A stretch of 39,914 nt of DNA from Muribaculaceae bacterium (GTDB lineage Bacteria > Bacteroidota > Bacteroidia > Bacteroidales > Muribaculaceae), in contig JAIDTL010000164.1 in the NCBI GenBank assembly GCA_029060725.1, positions 1-39,914 of the forward strand, read 5' to 3'. Of the stretch, positions 17,633 through 29,200 are shown piece after piece. Made by a program: the position numbers and the translations under genes. Within the stretch, counting starts at the first letter, position 1. Each line of letters begins with the position of its first letter. The notes under the pieces were generated by a model. The model had not been told where the DNA came from, made no database searches, and was given only the letters and a program-made list of their open reading frames with translations.

Positions 17633-20256
17633 TAAAGAGCAAGAAGCTCAATGATTTTGTCGCGGGCAGCAGATAGCCCTTCGACGTCTTTACCACCTGC
17701 TTGAGCAAAGAACGGCTGACCACCGCCACCACCCTTAATGAGTTTGGCAGCTTCACGCACAATCTGGCCGGCATTTGATCCATTTTTCACCAAATCGTCG
17801 CTCAACATAACGGTAAGAAGAGGTTTTTTATCAGGCGACATAGTAGCTCCAACGAAGACAGTATGCTCCGGACTCTTCTTTCTTATTGTAAAGGCAACAT
17901 TCTTAACGACATCAGGAACATTGACACCAACTAACTCAACAACTTTGACACCATTTGTATCCTTAGCCTTATCAAGGAGTTCTGATGCTAAATTGTTGAT
18001 ACGTTCTGCCATAGCTTCCTCCACTTGCTTGCGAAGCTCTCCATTTTCTTTGACAGCTTTTTCTACAGCTGTGCGGATATTACCATTAGTTCCAAGGAGG
18101 TTGGAAAGACCGACTACAAGATCCTGGAAATTATCGATGATATTCTCTACACCTGCTCCACTGACAGCCTCAATACGACGGATTCCGGCAGCAATACTGC
18201 TTTCAGATACGATTCGCACCATACCAATATTACCAGTGTTAGCAACGTGAGTTCCACCACATAATTCGACAGAATCACCAAATTTCACAACGCGAACCTT
18301 ATCGCCATATTTCTCGCCAAAGAGTGCCATTGCTCCAAGAGCCTTAGCCTCTGCAATAGGCATGTCGCGATGCTCATCAAGCGGCATAGCTTTACGTATA
18401 CGGGCATTTACAAGATGTTCCACTTTACGCAGTTCTTCAGGAGTGACTTTCTGGAAGTGAGAGAAGTCGAATCGAAGGGACTCTGGAGAAACGTAGGAAC
18501 CTTTCTGCTCTACATGTGTTCCAAGCACTTCGCGAAGAGCCTCATGGAGAAGGTGTGTAGCCGAGTGGTTGGCAGAAATAGCAGCTCTCGCATCCGTATC
18601 AATCACAGCCTTGAAAGTATCAGCCGGGTTTTCAGGCAACTTATATGAGAGATGCACGCTGACATTATTTTCACGCTTTGTATCGAAGATTTCAATTTCT
18701 TCACCATTTGAATCGATAAGTTTTCCCTTATCACCTACCTGACCACCCATTTCTCCGTAAAATGGAGTCTCGTCGAGAATGATCTGGAAGAACTCTTTTC
18801 CTTTTTGCTTCACCTTACGATAACGAAGTATGCGGCTTTCATTTTCAGTGACATCATAACCTACAAACTTCTGTTCGCCATCTTTAAGAATAACCCAATC
18901 TCCGGTCTCAATAGCAGCCGCATTACGCGCACGCTCTTTCTGACGGTTCATCTCTTCTTGATACCCCTTCTCATCAAGAGTCATGCCCTGCTCTCGCAAT
19001 ATTAGTTCGGTGAGGTCAAGAGGGAATCCGTAGGTATCATAGAGAGTGAAGGCATCCTTTCCGCTGATTTCGGTCTTGCCCTCCTTCTTGGCAGCAGCCA
19101 CAAGATTGTCAAGAAGACCAATACCTTTGTCGAGAGTACGCAAGAAAGATTCCTCTTCTTCCTTTATCACTTTCTTGATAAGGTCTTTCTGAGCTACGAG
19201 TTCAGGATAAGCCTCTCCCATCTGATCCACCATTACATCAACGAGCTGATAGATGAACGGATTCTTTTGGTCAAGGAATGTATATGCGTATCGCACGGCG
19301 CGACGCAAAATTCTACGGATCACATATCCTGCTTTTGCATTGCTCGGGAGTTGGGAGTCAGCGATAGAGAAAGCAATCGTACGGCAATGGTCTGAGCAAA
19401 CGCGCATAGCCACATCTACCATCTTATCCTTTCCATACTCCTTGCCTGAAATCTCACTGATCTTTGCTATATATGGTGTGAAGACATCTGTGTCATAATT
19501 CGACTTCTTGCCCTGAAGAGCCATACAAAGACGTTCAAATCCCATGCCGGTATCAATCACCTTGGCAGGGAGAGGTTCGAGATGACCGTCAGCCTTACGC
19601 TCATACTGCATGAAGACAAGATTCCAAATTTCTATCACCTGGGGATTATCCTTGTTTACAAGTGAAGCACCATCTACCTCAGCCCTCTCTTCGTCGCTTC
19701 GAAGGTCGATATGGATTTCAGAACAAGGGCCACAGGGACCGGTATCACCCATTTCCCAGAAATTGTCGTGTCTGTTGCCGTTGATGATATGGCTCTTAGG
19801 AAGATGAGCCTCCCAATAAGAAGCAGCCTCATTGTCACGTTCGAGTCCTTCAGGGGCATAACCTTCGAAAACAGTAGCATAAAGACGGTTGGGATCCAGT
19901 TTCAGAACATCAACAAGGTATTCCCAAGCCCAATCGATAGCTTCTTTCTTGAAGTAATCACCAAACGACCAGTTACCAAGCATTTCAAACATGGTATGGT
20001 GGTAAGTGTCATGACCGACCTCTTCCAGGTCGTTGTGCTTACCGCTAACTCTTAGACATTTCTGTGAGTCAGCCACACGAGTGTATTTAGCCGGACGGCT
20101 ACCGAGAATGATATCCTTGAATTGATTCATTCCGGCATTAGTGAACATAAGTGTAGGGTCATCTTTAATGACCATCGGAGCAGAAGGCACTATATGGTGA
20201 CCTTTGCTTTCAAAAAATCGCTTAAACGACTCTCTGATTTCCTTTGAAGTAGGCAT
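17632..20256 (-). CDS. alaS: Alanyl-tRNA synthetase
   Basis: Class II synthetase charging tRNA-Ala, 874 residues, a normal length. The N-terminal catalytic core begins with [16 protein letters not shown] and [12 protein letters not shown]. The editing domain has the zinc ligands HSATH (about 562) and CGGTH (about 666). A coiled region and the C-terminal Ala domain ([16 protein letters not shown]) follow. AlaRS also charges tmRNA, whose gene is in this window. Promoter and ATG are close together. Confidence 0.97.
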   Translation of the reverse strand: MPTSKEIRESFKRFFESKGHHIVPSAPMVIKDDPTLMFTNAGMNQFKDIILGSRPAKYTRVADSQKCLRVSGKHNDLEEVGHDTYHHTMFEMLGNWSFGDYFKKEAIDWAWEYLVDVLKLDPNRLYATVFEGYAPEGLERDNEAASYWEAHLPKSHIINGNRHDNFWEMGDTGPCGPCSEIHIDLRSDEERAEVDGASLVNKDNPQVIEIWNLVFMQYERKADGHLEPLPAKVIDTGMGFERLCMALQGKKSNYDTDVFTPYIAKISEISGKEYGKDKMVDVAMRVCSDHCRTIAFSIADSQLPSNAKAGYVIRRILRRAVRYAYTFLDQKNPFIYQLVDVMVDQMGEAYPELVAQKDLIKKVIKEEEESFLRTLDKGIGLLDNLVAAAKKEGKTEISGKDAFTLYDTYGFPLDLTELILREQGMTLDEKGYQEEMNRQKERARNAAAIETGDWVILKDGEQKFVGYDVTENESRILRYRKVKQKGKEFFQIILDETPFYGEMGGQVGDKGKLIDSNGEEIEIFDTKRENNVSVHLSYKLPENPADTFKAVIDTDARAAISANHSATHLLHEALREVLGTHVEQKGSYVSPESLRFDFSHFQKVTPEELRKVEHLVNARIRKAMPLDEHRDMPIAEAKALGAMALFGEKYGDKVRVVKFGDSVELCGGTHVANTGNIGMVRIVSESSIAAGIRRIEAVSGAGVENIIDNFQDLVVGLSNLLGTNGNIRTAVEKAVKENGELRKQVEEAMAERINNLASELLDKAKDTNGVKVVELVGVNVPDVVKNVAFTIRKKSPEHTVFVGATMSPDKKPLLTVMLSDDLVKNGSNAGQIVREAAKLIKGGGGGQPFFAQAGGKDVEGLSAARDKIIELLAL

Positions 20257-20286
20257 TTGTTATTCTTGTTATTTTCTTTTAAAGTG

Positions 20287-20318
20287 CAAAATTACACAAT
20301 TTTTCTGAATATTGCAAA
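20287..20318 (-). promoter_or_regulatory. alaS promoter
   Basis: On the minus strand TTTG (20315-20318), 20 bases, TAATTTTG (20287-20294); the ATG of alaS follows within about 30 bases. Confidence 0.8.
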
Positions 20319-20467
20319 TTAAAAAAATCGCATGATAAGATGGCTCTTTCATTTAGAAATTCTGATCATTACTCCACTCGGCAGCAAAGGGCGCCAAGGC
20401 ACGCTGGCGCTGACGGATTTTCGCGGAACTTTTTAAATTGGCGGGCTTCTCGGATGAGTTGGGGGCG

Positions 20468-20710
20468 TCACGCAGGGAACGCAAGGGTGCTGGGAACGCA
20501 GTAAATATCTTTTGCAAAGTGGCAGAGAAACTATCAACTTAAACGATTAACTATCAATTTTGCTTTGCGTCGCGGTTATAGCAAGCACGCTAAGATTACG
20601 GGCTGCTTCGAATCGCTCGGGGCTTGCAAAGAAAGATACGCAACTTTAAAACTCTGAATATTTAGATACAATGAAATAGAACATACAAAACTTTAATTAA
20701 TTTTATATGG
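20468..20710. repeat. Dispersed intergenic repeat, copy A
   Basis: The gene-free stretch 20319-20715 holds two recognisable parts. Bases 20468-20514 recur at 21613-21659 with 45 of 47 identical. Bases about 20581-20705 recur at about 35171-35292 at roughly 80 percent identity, sharing blocks such as ATGAAATAGAACATAC and TACGCAACTTTAAAA. Neither part reads as protein. The rest of the spacer is a GC-richer stretch in which I recognise nothing. Confidence 0.75.
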
Positions 20711-20715
20711 GTCTA

Positions 20716-20746
20716 TTGCATAATTCATAAAAATTTATTAATTTTG
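20716..20746 (+). promoter_or_regulatory. Promoter of GNAT toxin pair
   Basis: TTG (20716-20718), 20 bases, TAATTTTG (20739-20746). The ATG at 20768 is 21 bases after the box. An upstream TTG at 20744 lies inside the -7 element and cannot be the start. Confidence 0.75.
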
Positions 20747-20767
20747 CGTATTAAAGATTTTTTTGAT

Positions 20768-20947
20768 ATGGCAATGACAATTAAAACATCTCCTGAACTT
20801 TGGGGTGAAGATGCAAGAATCTTTACTGAGGAAGCTGAGCGTAATGGTAAATTGCCAACACCAAAACTCACAGAATCACAACGTAAGGTATTGTACACTA
20901 TGTTGGAAAGTGCAAAGAATATAGTTTTTCCTCCCCGTAAAGACTGA
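20768..20947 (+). CDS. Putative antitoxin of GNAT pair
   Basis: A 59-residue protein starting MAMTIKTSPELWGEDARIFT and ending FPPRKD; charged, no membrane segment. I do not recognise a ribbon-helix-helix (DUF1778-like) domain, which is the usual partner of GNAT toxins. The role is inferred from position: its TGA overlaps the ATG of the acetyltransferase by one base (TGATG), it is the first gene of the unit, and its size fits. It may be a new antitoxin type or only a conserved companion. Confidence 0.6.
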   Translation: MAMTIKTSPELWGEDARIFTEEAERNGKLPTPKLTESQRKVLYTMLESAKNIVFPPRKD

Positions 20948-21555
20948 TGATAACAGAATATAATTTTGTTGAAAACACATTCATGGTGCCTTATACCAAA
21001 GAGGTCGCTGAATACTGTGCCCCCTTTTCTTGTGGTGACGAGGATTTGGATGAGTTCTTCAGTAATGACGTTTTTCTATATGAAGAAGAATTGCTTGGCA
21101 AGACGTATTGTTGGATCAATAAAATCAATCGACATGAAATAGTTGCTATAGCAACATTATCATACGATGGTATCAAAACCTATACTCTTGACAATCCTTC
21201 ACGTAACGCTCTTCAACGTAAGATTCCACAACAGAAGCGTCACCGCAGTTACCCTGCTGTCCTAATTGGCAGGCTCGGTGTCAACAGATCATTTCAAGGA
21301 CAAGGACTGAATGTCGGTACCCAATTGATGAATGTCCTTAAATATTGGTTTGTAGATGAGAATAACAAAGCTGCTTGCCGTTACATGCTAGTGGATGCCT
21401 ACAATGCAGATCCCACAATTCACTATTATATCAAAAATGGCTTCAAGCCATTATATAAGACCGAACAAAGCGAGAAAGAGGCTTTTGGTATCTCCGGAGA
21501 TGATGCGTTGAGAAGTCGTGTCATGTTTTTTGACTTAAAGATGATTACATCATAA
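20947..21555 (+). CDS. GNAT acetyltransferase, probable toxin
   Basis: A 202-residue GNAT-fold protein. The opening FSCGDEDLDEFF resembles the F-x-C/S-G-x-x-x-LD-x-F start of TacT/AtaT toxins. The acetyl-CoA loop is RSFQGQGLNVG (about residues 114-124), and the terminal motif YYIKNGF matches the family's Y-x-x-x-GF. TacT-like toxins acetylate the amino acid of charged tRNAs; whether this one does so is inference. It is longer than classic TacT (about 160 residues) by an insert near 75-95 rich in K, R and Q. Near-identical 47-bp repeats lie on both sides of the pair. Confidence 0.75.
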   Translation: MITEYNFVENTFMVPYTKEVAEYCAPFSCGDEDLDEFFSNDVFLYEEELLGKTYCWINKINRHEIVAIATLSYDGIKTYTLDNPSRNALQRKIPQQKRHRSYPAVLIGRLGVNRSFQGQGLNVGTQLMNVLKYWFVDENNKAACRYMLVDAYNADPTIHYYIKNGFKPLYKTEQSEKEAFGISGDDALRSRVMFFDLKMITS

Positions 21556-21612
21556 TCCAGAAAATTTGTTCGGTTCTTCTTCAATTTAGTTGAAAAAACT
21601 TTCGAATGTAGT

Positions 21613-21659
21613 TCACGCAAGGAACGCAAGGGTGCTGGGAGCGCAGTAAATATCTTTTG
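21613..21659 (+). repeat. 47-bp direct repeat, second copy
   Basis: 45 of 47 bases match 20468-20514, in the same orientation. The two copies bracket the GNAT toxin pair with its promoter (1145 bp from start to start). Confidence 0.85.
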
Positions 21660-22138
21660 ACAACTTGAACTTTGATGTTAGCTCAGAACTTATCCAGATT
21701 GGTTACCGTATTTATATGGAGGGGAGAAGAAACTTAAAAAGGGAGATGTACTCACTGCGTTCGCACCACAATCTTATGCTTTGGAGAAGGGTAAACAGCA
21801 CCAGTTTTCCGGAATGGATGCACGGCTCGTGCGTATGCCATCCTAATGAGTACAATGTATGATCCATAAAAAGGTTAACTTTTTTTCTCCTTTTTTTGAT
21901 CCTACTTTTCAGCTCGGAGAGCATTCTTTGTTTTTCAGTTCGGAGATCTGGCATTGTGCCGAAGCTTTAGACTTCAGTATAGGACACCCTAACAAAAGTT
22001 CAGCCTCGAAGAAGCGCTTTATGGTTTGCTTGAAAGAATAACCTCCTTATGGCTCGAACTAAATCGCGAAGAAGGTTTGTCGAAGGTGAATTTTCCTCTT
22101 CCGTTCTCCTCACTTCCCATTAATAGATACACTACTTC
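21660..22138. other. Gene-free stretch, possible remnant
   Basis: No convincing gene is seen in these 479 bases. Short open frames exist on both strands. The plus frame ending at the TAA near 21846 reads with a protein-like composition (YLYGGEKKLKKGDVL start) but has no start codon, and I match it to no family. A 15-base motif (TTTTCAGYTCGGAGA) occurs twice, about 24 bases apart, near 21907 and 21931. The stretch may be debris of a deleted accessory gene. Confidence 0.35.
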
Positions 22139-22735
22139 CTATTTATTTAGCGTAGATATTATTAATGCTATCACTATTATAACAGCCATCACACCCATTA
22201 TCCCAAAACATACTTTTTCAACGAGTGCCTGTTCTTCTTCTTCCTCCTTTCGTTTTATTTCCATCTCCTTTCGTTCTGTTTCCTCTATCTTTAAACGCTC
22301 CAATTCTACAATATGTTTCTGTTCCAGACTTAGAATATCCATATCGCAATTCCTATACAAGTACCATTGAATATCCTCTAAAGTTGCTTTTGTAAGGGAT
22401 GTAGATGTATCGTTTATAAGGAAGCAGAAGCTGTCAGTGCCATCGAGGTTCAATACAATTAGGTTATCGTCTATGTGAGCGACTTTGTAAAGGAAAGTAG
22501 CAATTCCTTCATCCAAGATGATTGCAGAGTCAGTCGCAATCTGCCATTGAGAATATGTCGATACTCCGTTTATAGATATGAGCAGTTTTCCATCTTTTAA
22601 GAAGATGTATTTGGCAGCAATATCTTGTTCATCAGTCAGCATACGCCACTCTCGCCCAATCAGTTTTGATTTGATGTCGAGTTTCTTCTTTTGGGATACC
22701 ACTCCCCTTGCGGCATTTATTATGAAGGTTTTCAT
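22139..22735 (-). CDS. Unknown protein, coiled coil and one TM helix
   Basis: A 198-residue protein of unknown function. Residues about 20-115 look beta-rich (YIFLKDGKLLISINGVSTYS and following strands). Residues about 135-170 are a highly charged coiled coil (ERLKIEETERKEMEIKRKEE). Residues about 173-194 are a single hydrophobic helix (FGIMGVMAVIIVIALIIS), so it is probably tail-anchored with the rest in the cytoplasm. It starts 17 bases after the methyltransferase stop in the same direction and is the third gene of that operon. This suggests a part in the same system; no such role is known to me. Confidence 0.7.
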   Translation of the reverse strand: MKTFIINAARGVVSQKKKLDIKSKLIGREWRMLTDEQDIAAKYIFLKDGKLLISINGVSTYSQWQIATDSAIILDEGIATFLYKVAHIDDNLIVLNLDGTDSFCFLINDTSTSLTKATLEDIQWYLYRNCDMDILSLEQKHIVELERLKIEETERKEMEIKRKEEEEEQALVEKVCFGIMGVMAVIIVIALIISTLNK

Positions 22736-22752
22736 ATTTTGGAATTTTACCT

Positions 22753-25700
22753 TTACTTATAGCTATTATATTCTTCTTCAGTAATCGGAGTTTCTGGATC
22801 TATAAGTTTAACTTCATTATAGGTGAGCTCGTATATATGATAGACAAGAAAATCAATAGATTGCTCAACTTTGATATTATTAACTTTTGGATCAAAGCGT
22901 TTGTTTATTAGATTGATGAGAGGATTAAAATATCTGTTATCTCTTTTTATTGGAAGGATCTTTAGATTCTCAAGCAAGATACGCGGAAATAGTTTTTTAG
23001 TATTAAATTTCTTCTGATATATATAATTAAACAATCTACTGTTAAGCAGACCAAGAACATACTTACACTCCTCCTCATTATCTAGTTTTATTATATATAT
23101 AGACTGCGGGCATACACAATTATTGAGATCTAAGGTAGCATTAATGCATGTTCCTACTTGGCGTACAAGAATTTTTGGTGATTTGTAATATTTATTGAAA
23201 TCTTTCTCAACATCTGATCTATCAATGAACATATCTGATTCAAGAATACTATATCTTGATACATGTGTTCCATTTACCATCAGAGACTTATTCGTACCAG
23301 ATGTATATGAAATTATTTCCGAGTTTCGACCAATTTCTTCTCCTCGTCCCATAAAATCTGAAAAGATTTCAAGAGATTGTCCAGATTTGAACAAACGGTG
23401 AATCAGTGACATTTCTTGTTCTGTTAGAAAGAGAAATGCCTTGTAGTCGTTCTTTTCAAAGAGGTGTTGAGGTATCAAAATTGTTTTTATCTCATTATTA
23501 GAAAATGAGACTTTGTCTTCTGTCTTAAGTAATTTAGAAGTTGAATACTTGCGTTCTTTTGAAAAAGTAATAATAGAGCTTCCTACAGAAGCGCTTTCAA
23601 ATACCTTGTTTAATGTAAGTAATGAAGCAATTCCAGATTCTTTTAAAATCTTATTTCGAATAGACTCAAAATTTGACCTTTCGTTTAATGAATCGGGCAC
23701 AATGAAGCAGATTGTTCCTCCCTTCTTTGAAAGTTGTAGTGCTTTTTCTAAAAAGATTGCATATAAATCGGTTTGCCTTTTCGCTGAAGTATACTTTGAT
23801 TTATATATCGTTACAAGTTCAGATGGGATTTCCTTGATTGAAACATATGGTGGATTAGCAATTATTAAATCAAAGCCAGAAGAAATACCGAACATCCATT
23901 GCGGATCGAAGAATCTTGCATATTCGTTTTGTTCAAACATATTCCATGATGCTATTTTCATAGCATTGTCTTCTGCTACTGCACCAATTGAAATTAGTTC
24001 GTCAGCGTACTCTTTTCTTATTGAAGAGATATCTTCTCGAATTTTTCGTTTATTTGCGTTTCGCTTAGCGACAAAAAGCTTGTGATTCGCTTCTGATAAA
24101 CGCTTTTTAATCTTACTTATACGTTCTGTATTGGTGAAAATATTGCCTTCACCTAAAGGAATGAGAGTGTTAGCAGAAACAAAGTTTGCTTCAAGGTTAG
24201 GAAGCGGACGTATGCCGAAATTATTTATCGGGTCGTCATATTTCGGTTTCTGCTCTGCTACAAGTGAGATAAAGAAGCGTAGTTTGCTTATCTGCGTGGC
24301 AATGGGCTGAATATCTACACCATAAATGCAATTCTCTATGAGGTAAAGTTTTCGGGCATAGTCCGGATCATTCACCTGTCTGTTGAAAGATTGCTCAATG
24401 TCAGTACGGAGACGATTACGTTCTTCCTCATCTTCAATATGATATGCTTCCTCATCTCTTTTCAAAGATATTTCAAGTATAAACTCTCGCCACATCTCAT
24501 TTGACGGATCGAGTTTGCGGAGCGCATGAACCATTTGTTGAAGAATACCCATAGGGAAAGCACCCGAGCCGCAAGCAGGATCCAGTACTTTACAATTATA
24601 AAGGGCAGCCATAATCGACTTACGCTCTTTTTCTGGGAGTTCAAAGTTATCCACCGAATAATCGAAAAGATTACGGAGTATTGTCTCATCAAGTGATGAA
24701 CAATAACGCGTAAGGTGGGAGATAAGACTTTCATCTACCATATACTTAACAATGTCGCGGGGAGTATAGAATGAGCCGGTCTGCTTTCGAGCAGTTGTAT
24801 TTGTTTCAGGATTATATGATGCAAGAAGGTTTTCAAAGACTTTACCGAGAAGTTCAGGGTCAAGAGACACTTCTTGGTCGAGCGGAGTATTTTCTTCGAC
24901 AGTGAAATTATAACTTCGAAGTATATTAATCAAGCCTCTTACGTTTGAGTGTTTGTCATTAATTCCATACCAAGCAGAAAGGTCAACGTTAGCACCGACT
25001 TCTTCACCAAAGAAGAAATAGTCAGGGAACGATAATTGTTCAAGTGATACTTTCCTTTCTGAAAAGCCGTCATAATACATTCCATTGTCCTTGTCATCAA
25101 GGCATTCAAATAGACCACCATTCAAGAATGGAACATGTGAATTCGCAAGTTCGAGCAGCTTATTATCTCCTCCATCTTTAAACTCAGATTGATAACGAAG
25201 AAGATTGTTAATATTATAATCTGGACTGATTCCTTTTATTCTTTTTGATGTAGCAAAACGACGATTCTCTTTATTATCTGATTCCTCATCCATAATTGGA
25301 CGATTGAGCATAGCAAAGAAAAGATTTTGCAAAATCAAGCGATAATATTTGCTTTCTTCTGGATTATAGAACAAAGTGTTGTCGCTATGGGGATCAAAGT
25401 TCTCGATAAAATACTCACGAATAGCTTTCTCATCGAAAAACTCTTTCGGGATAAGGTGCTTTTGCTTAAGAAACCATACGAAAATAAGACGAGTGATAAG
25501 ACGGATTACTGCCTCATGATTATATTTGAAATCATCTTCCGTAGTCGAGATATCATTTGGGAACTTAACCTTTCCACTACCAATCACCCAAGCATACCAT
25601 TCTGAAAGCTCTGTATAGAACTTCTTTGTGAGAAGTTCTGAGGAGAATACAGCAAGCCAATGCTTATAGAGATCCTCATACGTATAATATGCCTTGTCGC

Positions 25701-26265
25701 CAAGGGATGTAAGGATATCAAGATGACCACGGTGCGGTTTCTCGCAGTTGATGTCACGAAGTATAGACACTTTGCCGAGTTTTTCACCTTGTCTCCAATT
25801 CTGCTTATATTCGGAGCGTTCACAAGTTGCCAAGGTAAGATACTTTCCATTGCGTATAAATACTACGACCGGGAGTTCGGGTGCCATTCGATTGAATCCT
25901 CGTGTGAGCGTAGCGAGTTCGCTGCGCGAAAGGCTCTCCCCGTTCTTGATATCGACTGCGAAAATCACCATAGTATAATATTTCCCTTCGATAGGCTGTC
26001 CGAGTTCAAAAGAAGACGCATTGCCATTCAGAGTCTCTTCATCCACAGAACCTATCAAATAAGTCTCAGCAATCTTTGAAACAACTTCTCTCAAAGCCAA
26101 AGGCATAGGAGAAGAAACCATCCCGGAGTATAGATCCTCGAATGCCATAGGCATCTTGCTATTGGCTTCAAACCGAATCTGAAGCTTTTCGAGTAATTCC
26201 TCCACTGCATCAAACAGAGGACTACTGGTAAAACTATATAGAGTTTCCTTAATAATTTCATTCAT
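22753..26265 (-). CDS. Eco57I-type DNA methyltransferase
   Basis: Large DNA adenine methyltransferase of 1170 residues. The methylase core starts near GSFYTPRDIVKYMVDE (about 500). The SAM motif LDPACGSGAFPMG is at about 563 and the catalytic NPPY (IIANPPYVSIKE) at about 802. The last 250 residues look like a TaqI/Eco57I-type target-recognition region. The first 480 residues have no recognised catalytic motif; I see no clear PD-ExK site, so self-contained type IIG cutting is not supported. The gene begins 4 bases after the stop of the PLD-helicase gene. The pair resembles helicase-methylase defence modules, with the methylase probably marking host DNA. Confidence 0.88.
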   Translation of the reverse strand: MNEIIKETLYSFTSSPLFDAVEELLEKLQIRFEANSKMPMAFEDLYSGMVSSPMPLALREVVSKIAETYLIGSVDEETLNGNASSFELGQPIEGKYYTMVIFAVDIKNGESLSRSELATLTRGFNRMAPELPVVVFIRNGKYLTLATCERSEYKQNWRQGEKLGKVSILRDINCEKPHRGHLDILTSLGDKAYYTYEDLYKHWLAVFSSELLTKKFYTELSEWYAWVIGSGKVKFPNDISTTEDDFKYNHEAVIRLITRLIFVWFLKQKHLIPKEFFDEKAIREYFIENFDPHSDNTLFYNPEESKYYRLILQNLFFAMLNRPIMDEESDNKENRRFATSKRIKGISPDYNINNLLRYQSEFKDGGDNKLLELANSHVPFLNGGLFECLDDKDNGMYYDGFSERKVSLEQLSFPDYFFFGEEVGANVDLSAWYGINDKHSNVRGLINILRSYNFTVEENTPLDQEVSLDPELLGKVFENLLASYNPETNTTARKQTGSFYTPRDIVKYMVDESLISHLTRYCSSLDETILRNLFDYSVDNFELPEKERKSIMAALYNCKVLDPACGSGAFPMGILQQMVHALRKLDPSNEMWREFILEISLKRDEEAYHIEDEEERNRLRTDIEQSFNRQVNDPDYARKLYLIENCIYGVDIQPIATQISKLRFFISLVAEQKPKYDDPINNFGIRPLPNLEANFVSANTLIPLGEGNIFTNTERISKIKKRLSEANHKLFVAKRNANKRKIREDISSIRKEYADELISIGAVAEDNAMKIASWNMFEQNEYARFFDPQWMFGISSGFDLIIANPPYVSIKEIPSELVTIYKSKYTSAKRQTDLYAIFLEKALQLSKKGGTICFIVPDSLNERSNFESIRNKILKESGIASLLTLNKVFESASVGSSIITFSKERKYSTSKLLKTEDKVSFSNNEIKTILIPQHLFEKNDYKAFLFLTEQEMSLIHRLFKSGQSLEIFSDFMGRGEEIGRNSEIISYTSGTNKSLMVNGTHVSRYSILESDMFIDRSDVEKDFNKYYKSPKILVRQVGTCINATLDLNNCVCPQSIYIIKLDNEEECKYVLGLLNSRLFNYIYQKKFNTKKLFPRILLENLKILPIKRDNRYFNPLINLINKRFDPKVNNIKVEQSIDFLVYHIYELTYNEVKLIDPETPITEEEYNSYK

Positions 26266-26269
26266 AATC

Positions 26270-29200
26270 TCATTTTCTTACAGTGATATATTCCCAAACC
26301 ACAAGATCAAAATTCTCAAGTTTGAATTTCTCTTCAAGAAGACGGTCTTCCGACTTCTCTGATTTTTTCTTAGTCATTTTATTTGAGCCGAGTAAAGCTA
26401 ATGCAGAAGTCAGAGCTCGTTTAGGTACCTGATTAGTCATCCAGTCTTGTACTATCTTTGAAAGGGTTGCGAGACGTTCGGAATCACCTGTCTCTATCCA
26501 TCTTGGAAGGCACCGCTCCGCAGTCTTATTCTTCCGAAGGAAATCGAGTATTTCCGCTCGGTTGAGTTCACGGTATACAGCAGGTCTTGATTGATCCACC
26601 GGCTGACACATCAGATAAATTTCTTTATATGGTTTAGTCGAACCTTCCTCTCTGTGGGGATAACCAACGACACCAACAAGGGACTCTCCCATTCCTTCGA
26701 AATCAGACGGATTGAAAGCGAAACCTGAGAATATACCGTTAGGCATCTTTCGGAATACGTCCTTGTTCTTCTCAAAGAAATCTATAAGATCCTGTCGATA
26801 GACTTCAAAAGAGAAATCCTTGAGTGAAAGAGTTCGAGGACTCTCTATGTCGCTGATAGAATTATTCTGCAACTCTTGAAGCAAACGGTCGGCATTTCTA
26901 TCCTGTATTGGATTATCCTCCACCATTTTGATGAACTTTTCATTGACTTCCTGAGTCTCTGAACCGACAAGAGTCATCATAGCCATACGGTTTTGAATCC
27001 GGGTTTCAAGTTCAAGATATTCCTCAAAACTCTTGGCCGGCCAGAAGTTGACGCATTTTATTATTTTGTTGGGAGATCCAATACGGTCGATTCGACCGAA
27101 ACGCTGGATGAGACGTACCGGATTCCAATGAATATCATAGTTAATCTGCATGTCGGCATCCTGAAGGTTCTGACCTTCAGAAAGACAGTCCGTTGCGATG
27201 AGGATATCTATGGGGTCATTGAGAAGTCTGGCGTAAGCGGGCTCATACTTTAATATCAAAGAATGCCAAAGTTCGTACGGAACATCCCACTGCTGCTTCT
27301 CATCGTTGTAATATTCATTCCGGTCAAGCGCGGCTTTCTCATATAGGTCGCGCCAGTCAAGTTCCTTATATAGCTTGCTGTATGGAGCGAATCTCTGAAG
27401 AAGCGAGAAATAGCCATTCGTAGACTGCGCTCCCGTTGAATATGACTCAGAACCGCTTGCAGATGCAATATTAGTGAACCCACGTTTCACCAGTTCATCA
27501 AAAATAAATTTTGCGGTATCGGCGTAGACAGTAAATATTACCACCTTCTTATTAGGCTTGTCCTGTTTCTCGCGAAGAATCCGTTCGAGTTCGTCAAGTT
27601 TCACATCACGCTCTATTCCAGATTCATACTTTTTCTTGAAATCAACAAGACTCAGGTATATTTCATTCAGTTTCTTTTTATCAGATTCAAGAGCACGCTG
27701 AAATCCTCCGATATTCTTCATATCGGCTAACTTAATTGTTCCTTTACGCAATGCGAAGCACTCATCATCATCGATTTCTCCATCTTCTTCCTCACCATCG
27801 AACAGCGAGGGTTCAATAGCTCCAGTTGTCAAACCGGCGCGGTATTTCTTCACCTTATCGAGAGTCTCTACATGAACATCAAGCACCTTCTTCACAGTAC
27901 TTATCAAAGAGAACCATGAAGACTCCAGACGTTTCATAAAAAGAATACCCATCATCTTGACGAGGAATCGCTCACGATTCACCTCATCGTTCCAGGCTTC
28001 TGCTGCAGCGGCCTTTTCTGATTTTTTCCTCGTCGCCTCCATGAAAAGACTTGGTTGGTAAGCGGCAAGGAACAGAGAATCGAATGCAGAGTAAATATCC
28101 TTGGTGGTTTTATAGTTTCCAAAATGATCAACACCCTGATAAACATTCATTGGCTTTTCCTTTTCTGGAAACCCAAGATTCTCGCCTAATGTCTTCTCTA
28201 TTAGACTTCGAGTGCGCGCTACAATCAACTTATCTGTAAGATTAAAGAACTTTGGTGGAAGAGTCTTAATGAATCCTCCAATCGTGCGTTCGGGATCCTT
28301 ACACCAATTTGTGTATTTGGCTTGAGCATCCTTGAAGAGGAACATCAGAGACTCCACATTAAAGTCTTCAGTATTGAACGCGCTATCCACTCCTCTTCCA
28401 ATAAGATTGAACTGACCTTTCACATCATTGAGGCCTGTATTGATAGGTGTGGCGGACAGCATGAGCACCTTCACGTCGCGGTATTCGTGACCAGGCTGAT
28501 TCTGAATCAAAGACTTCATCAGATCCTGATATCGAGAGGATTTTTCATTTCTTAGGTTATGGCTCTCGTCAATGACAATAAGAATTTTCTTTTGTCTTTG
28601 AAGCCACGAAAGACGCGCGTCATCGTATCTAAACTCAAGACGATCGTTTTGGAAATCCGTATGGAAACGCACGATATAATCAAATTCATCGGATTCAAAA
28701 CGAGAACCGTTCCTACGTCGGTATTGCTTCCAGTTGTGCTCGAGTTTCTTCGGACATAGTAATATTGTGACATACCCCTGCGTTTGGAAATATTTCATGA
28801 CTGCAAGAGCAGAGAATGTCTTGCCAAGTCCTACTGCATCGGCAAGAATTGCACCATTATATTTGCGCAGCATCTTTATTAGTGAGATGACACCCTTTTG
28901 CTGATAGTTGAAAAGTGTCTTCCAGATTGTGCTCGTTTGCAGAAGCGACATATCCTGACGGTGCTCAATGGAAGCATCAAGATCTATATCACTATTAAAG
29001 AGTTCGAAAAGTATCTTATAATAGATTTCCTCAGGTGAGTATTTACGGAAGAAATCATCTATCTGCCGAATGAAGTATTCCTTTACTGATATACGCTCCC
29101 CTTTTGGTTTCTCCTTATTAACAGGAAGGGTATCCGAGGCTATCTTCCATATCTCGTCAAACCAATGTGTCAGTTCCCGGTAATCGGCATCTGATTTGTC

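Noticed and set aside
21712..21954. 80-residue minus-strand ORF
   Set aside because: No start signal, no family resemblance and an odd composition; open frames overlap on the other strand as well.
22753..26265. Self-contained type IIG restriction enzyme
   Set aside because: The methylase motifs are clear, but I see no PD-ExK nuclease motif in the first 480 residues. The cleavage function is more likely in the neighbouring PLD-helicase.
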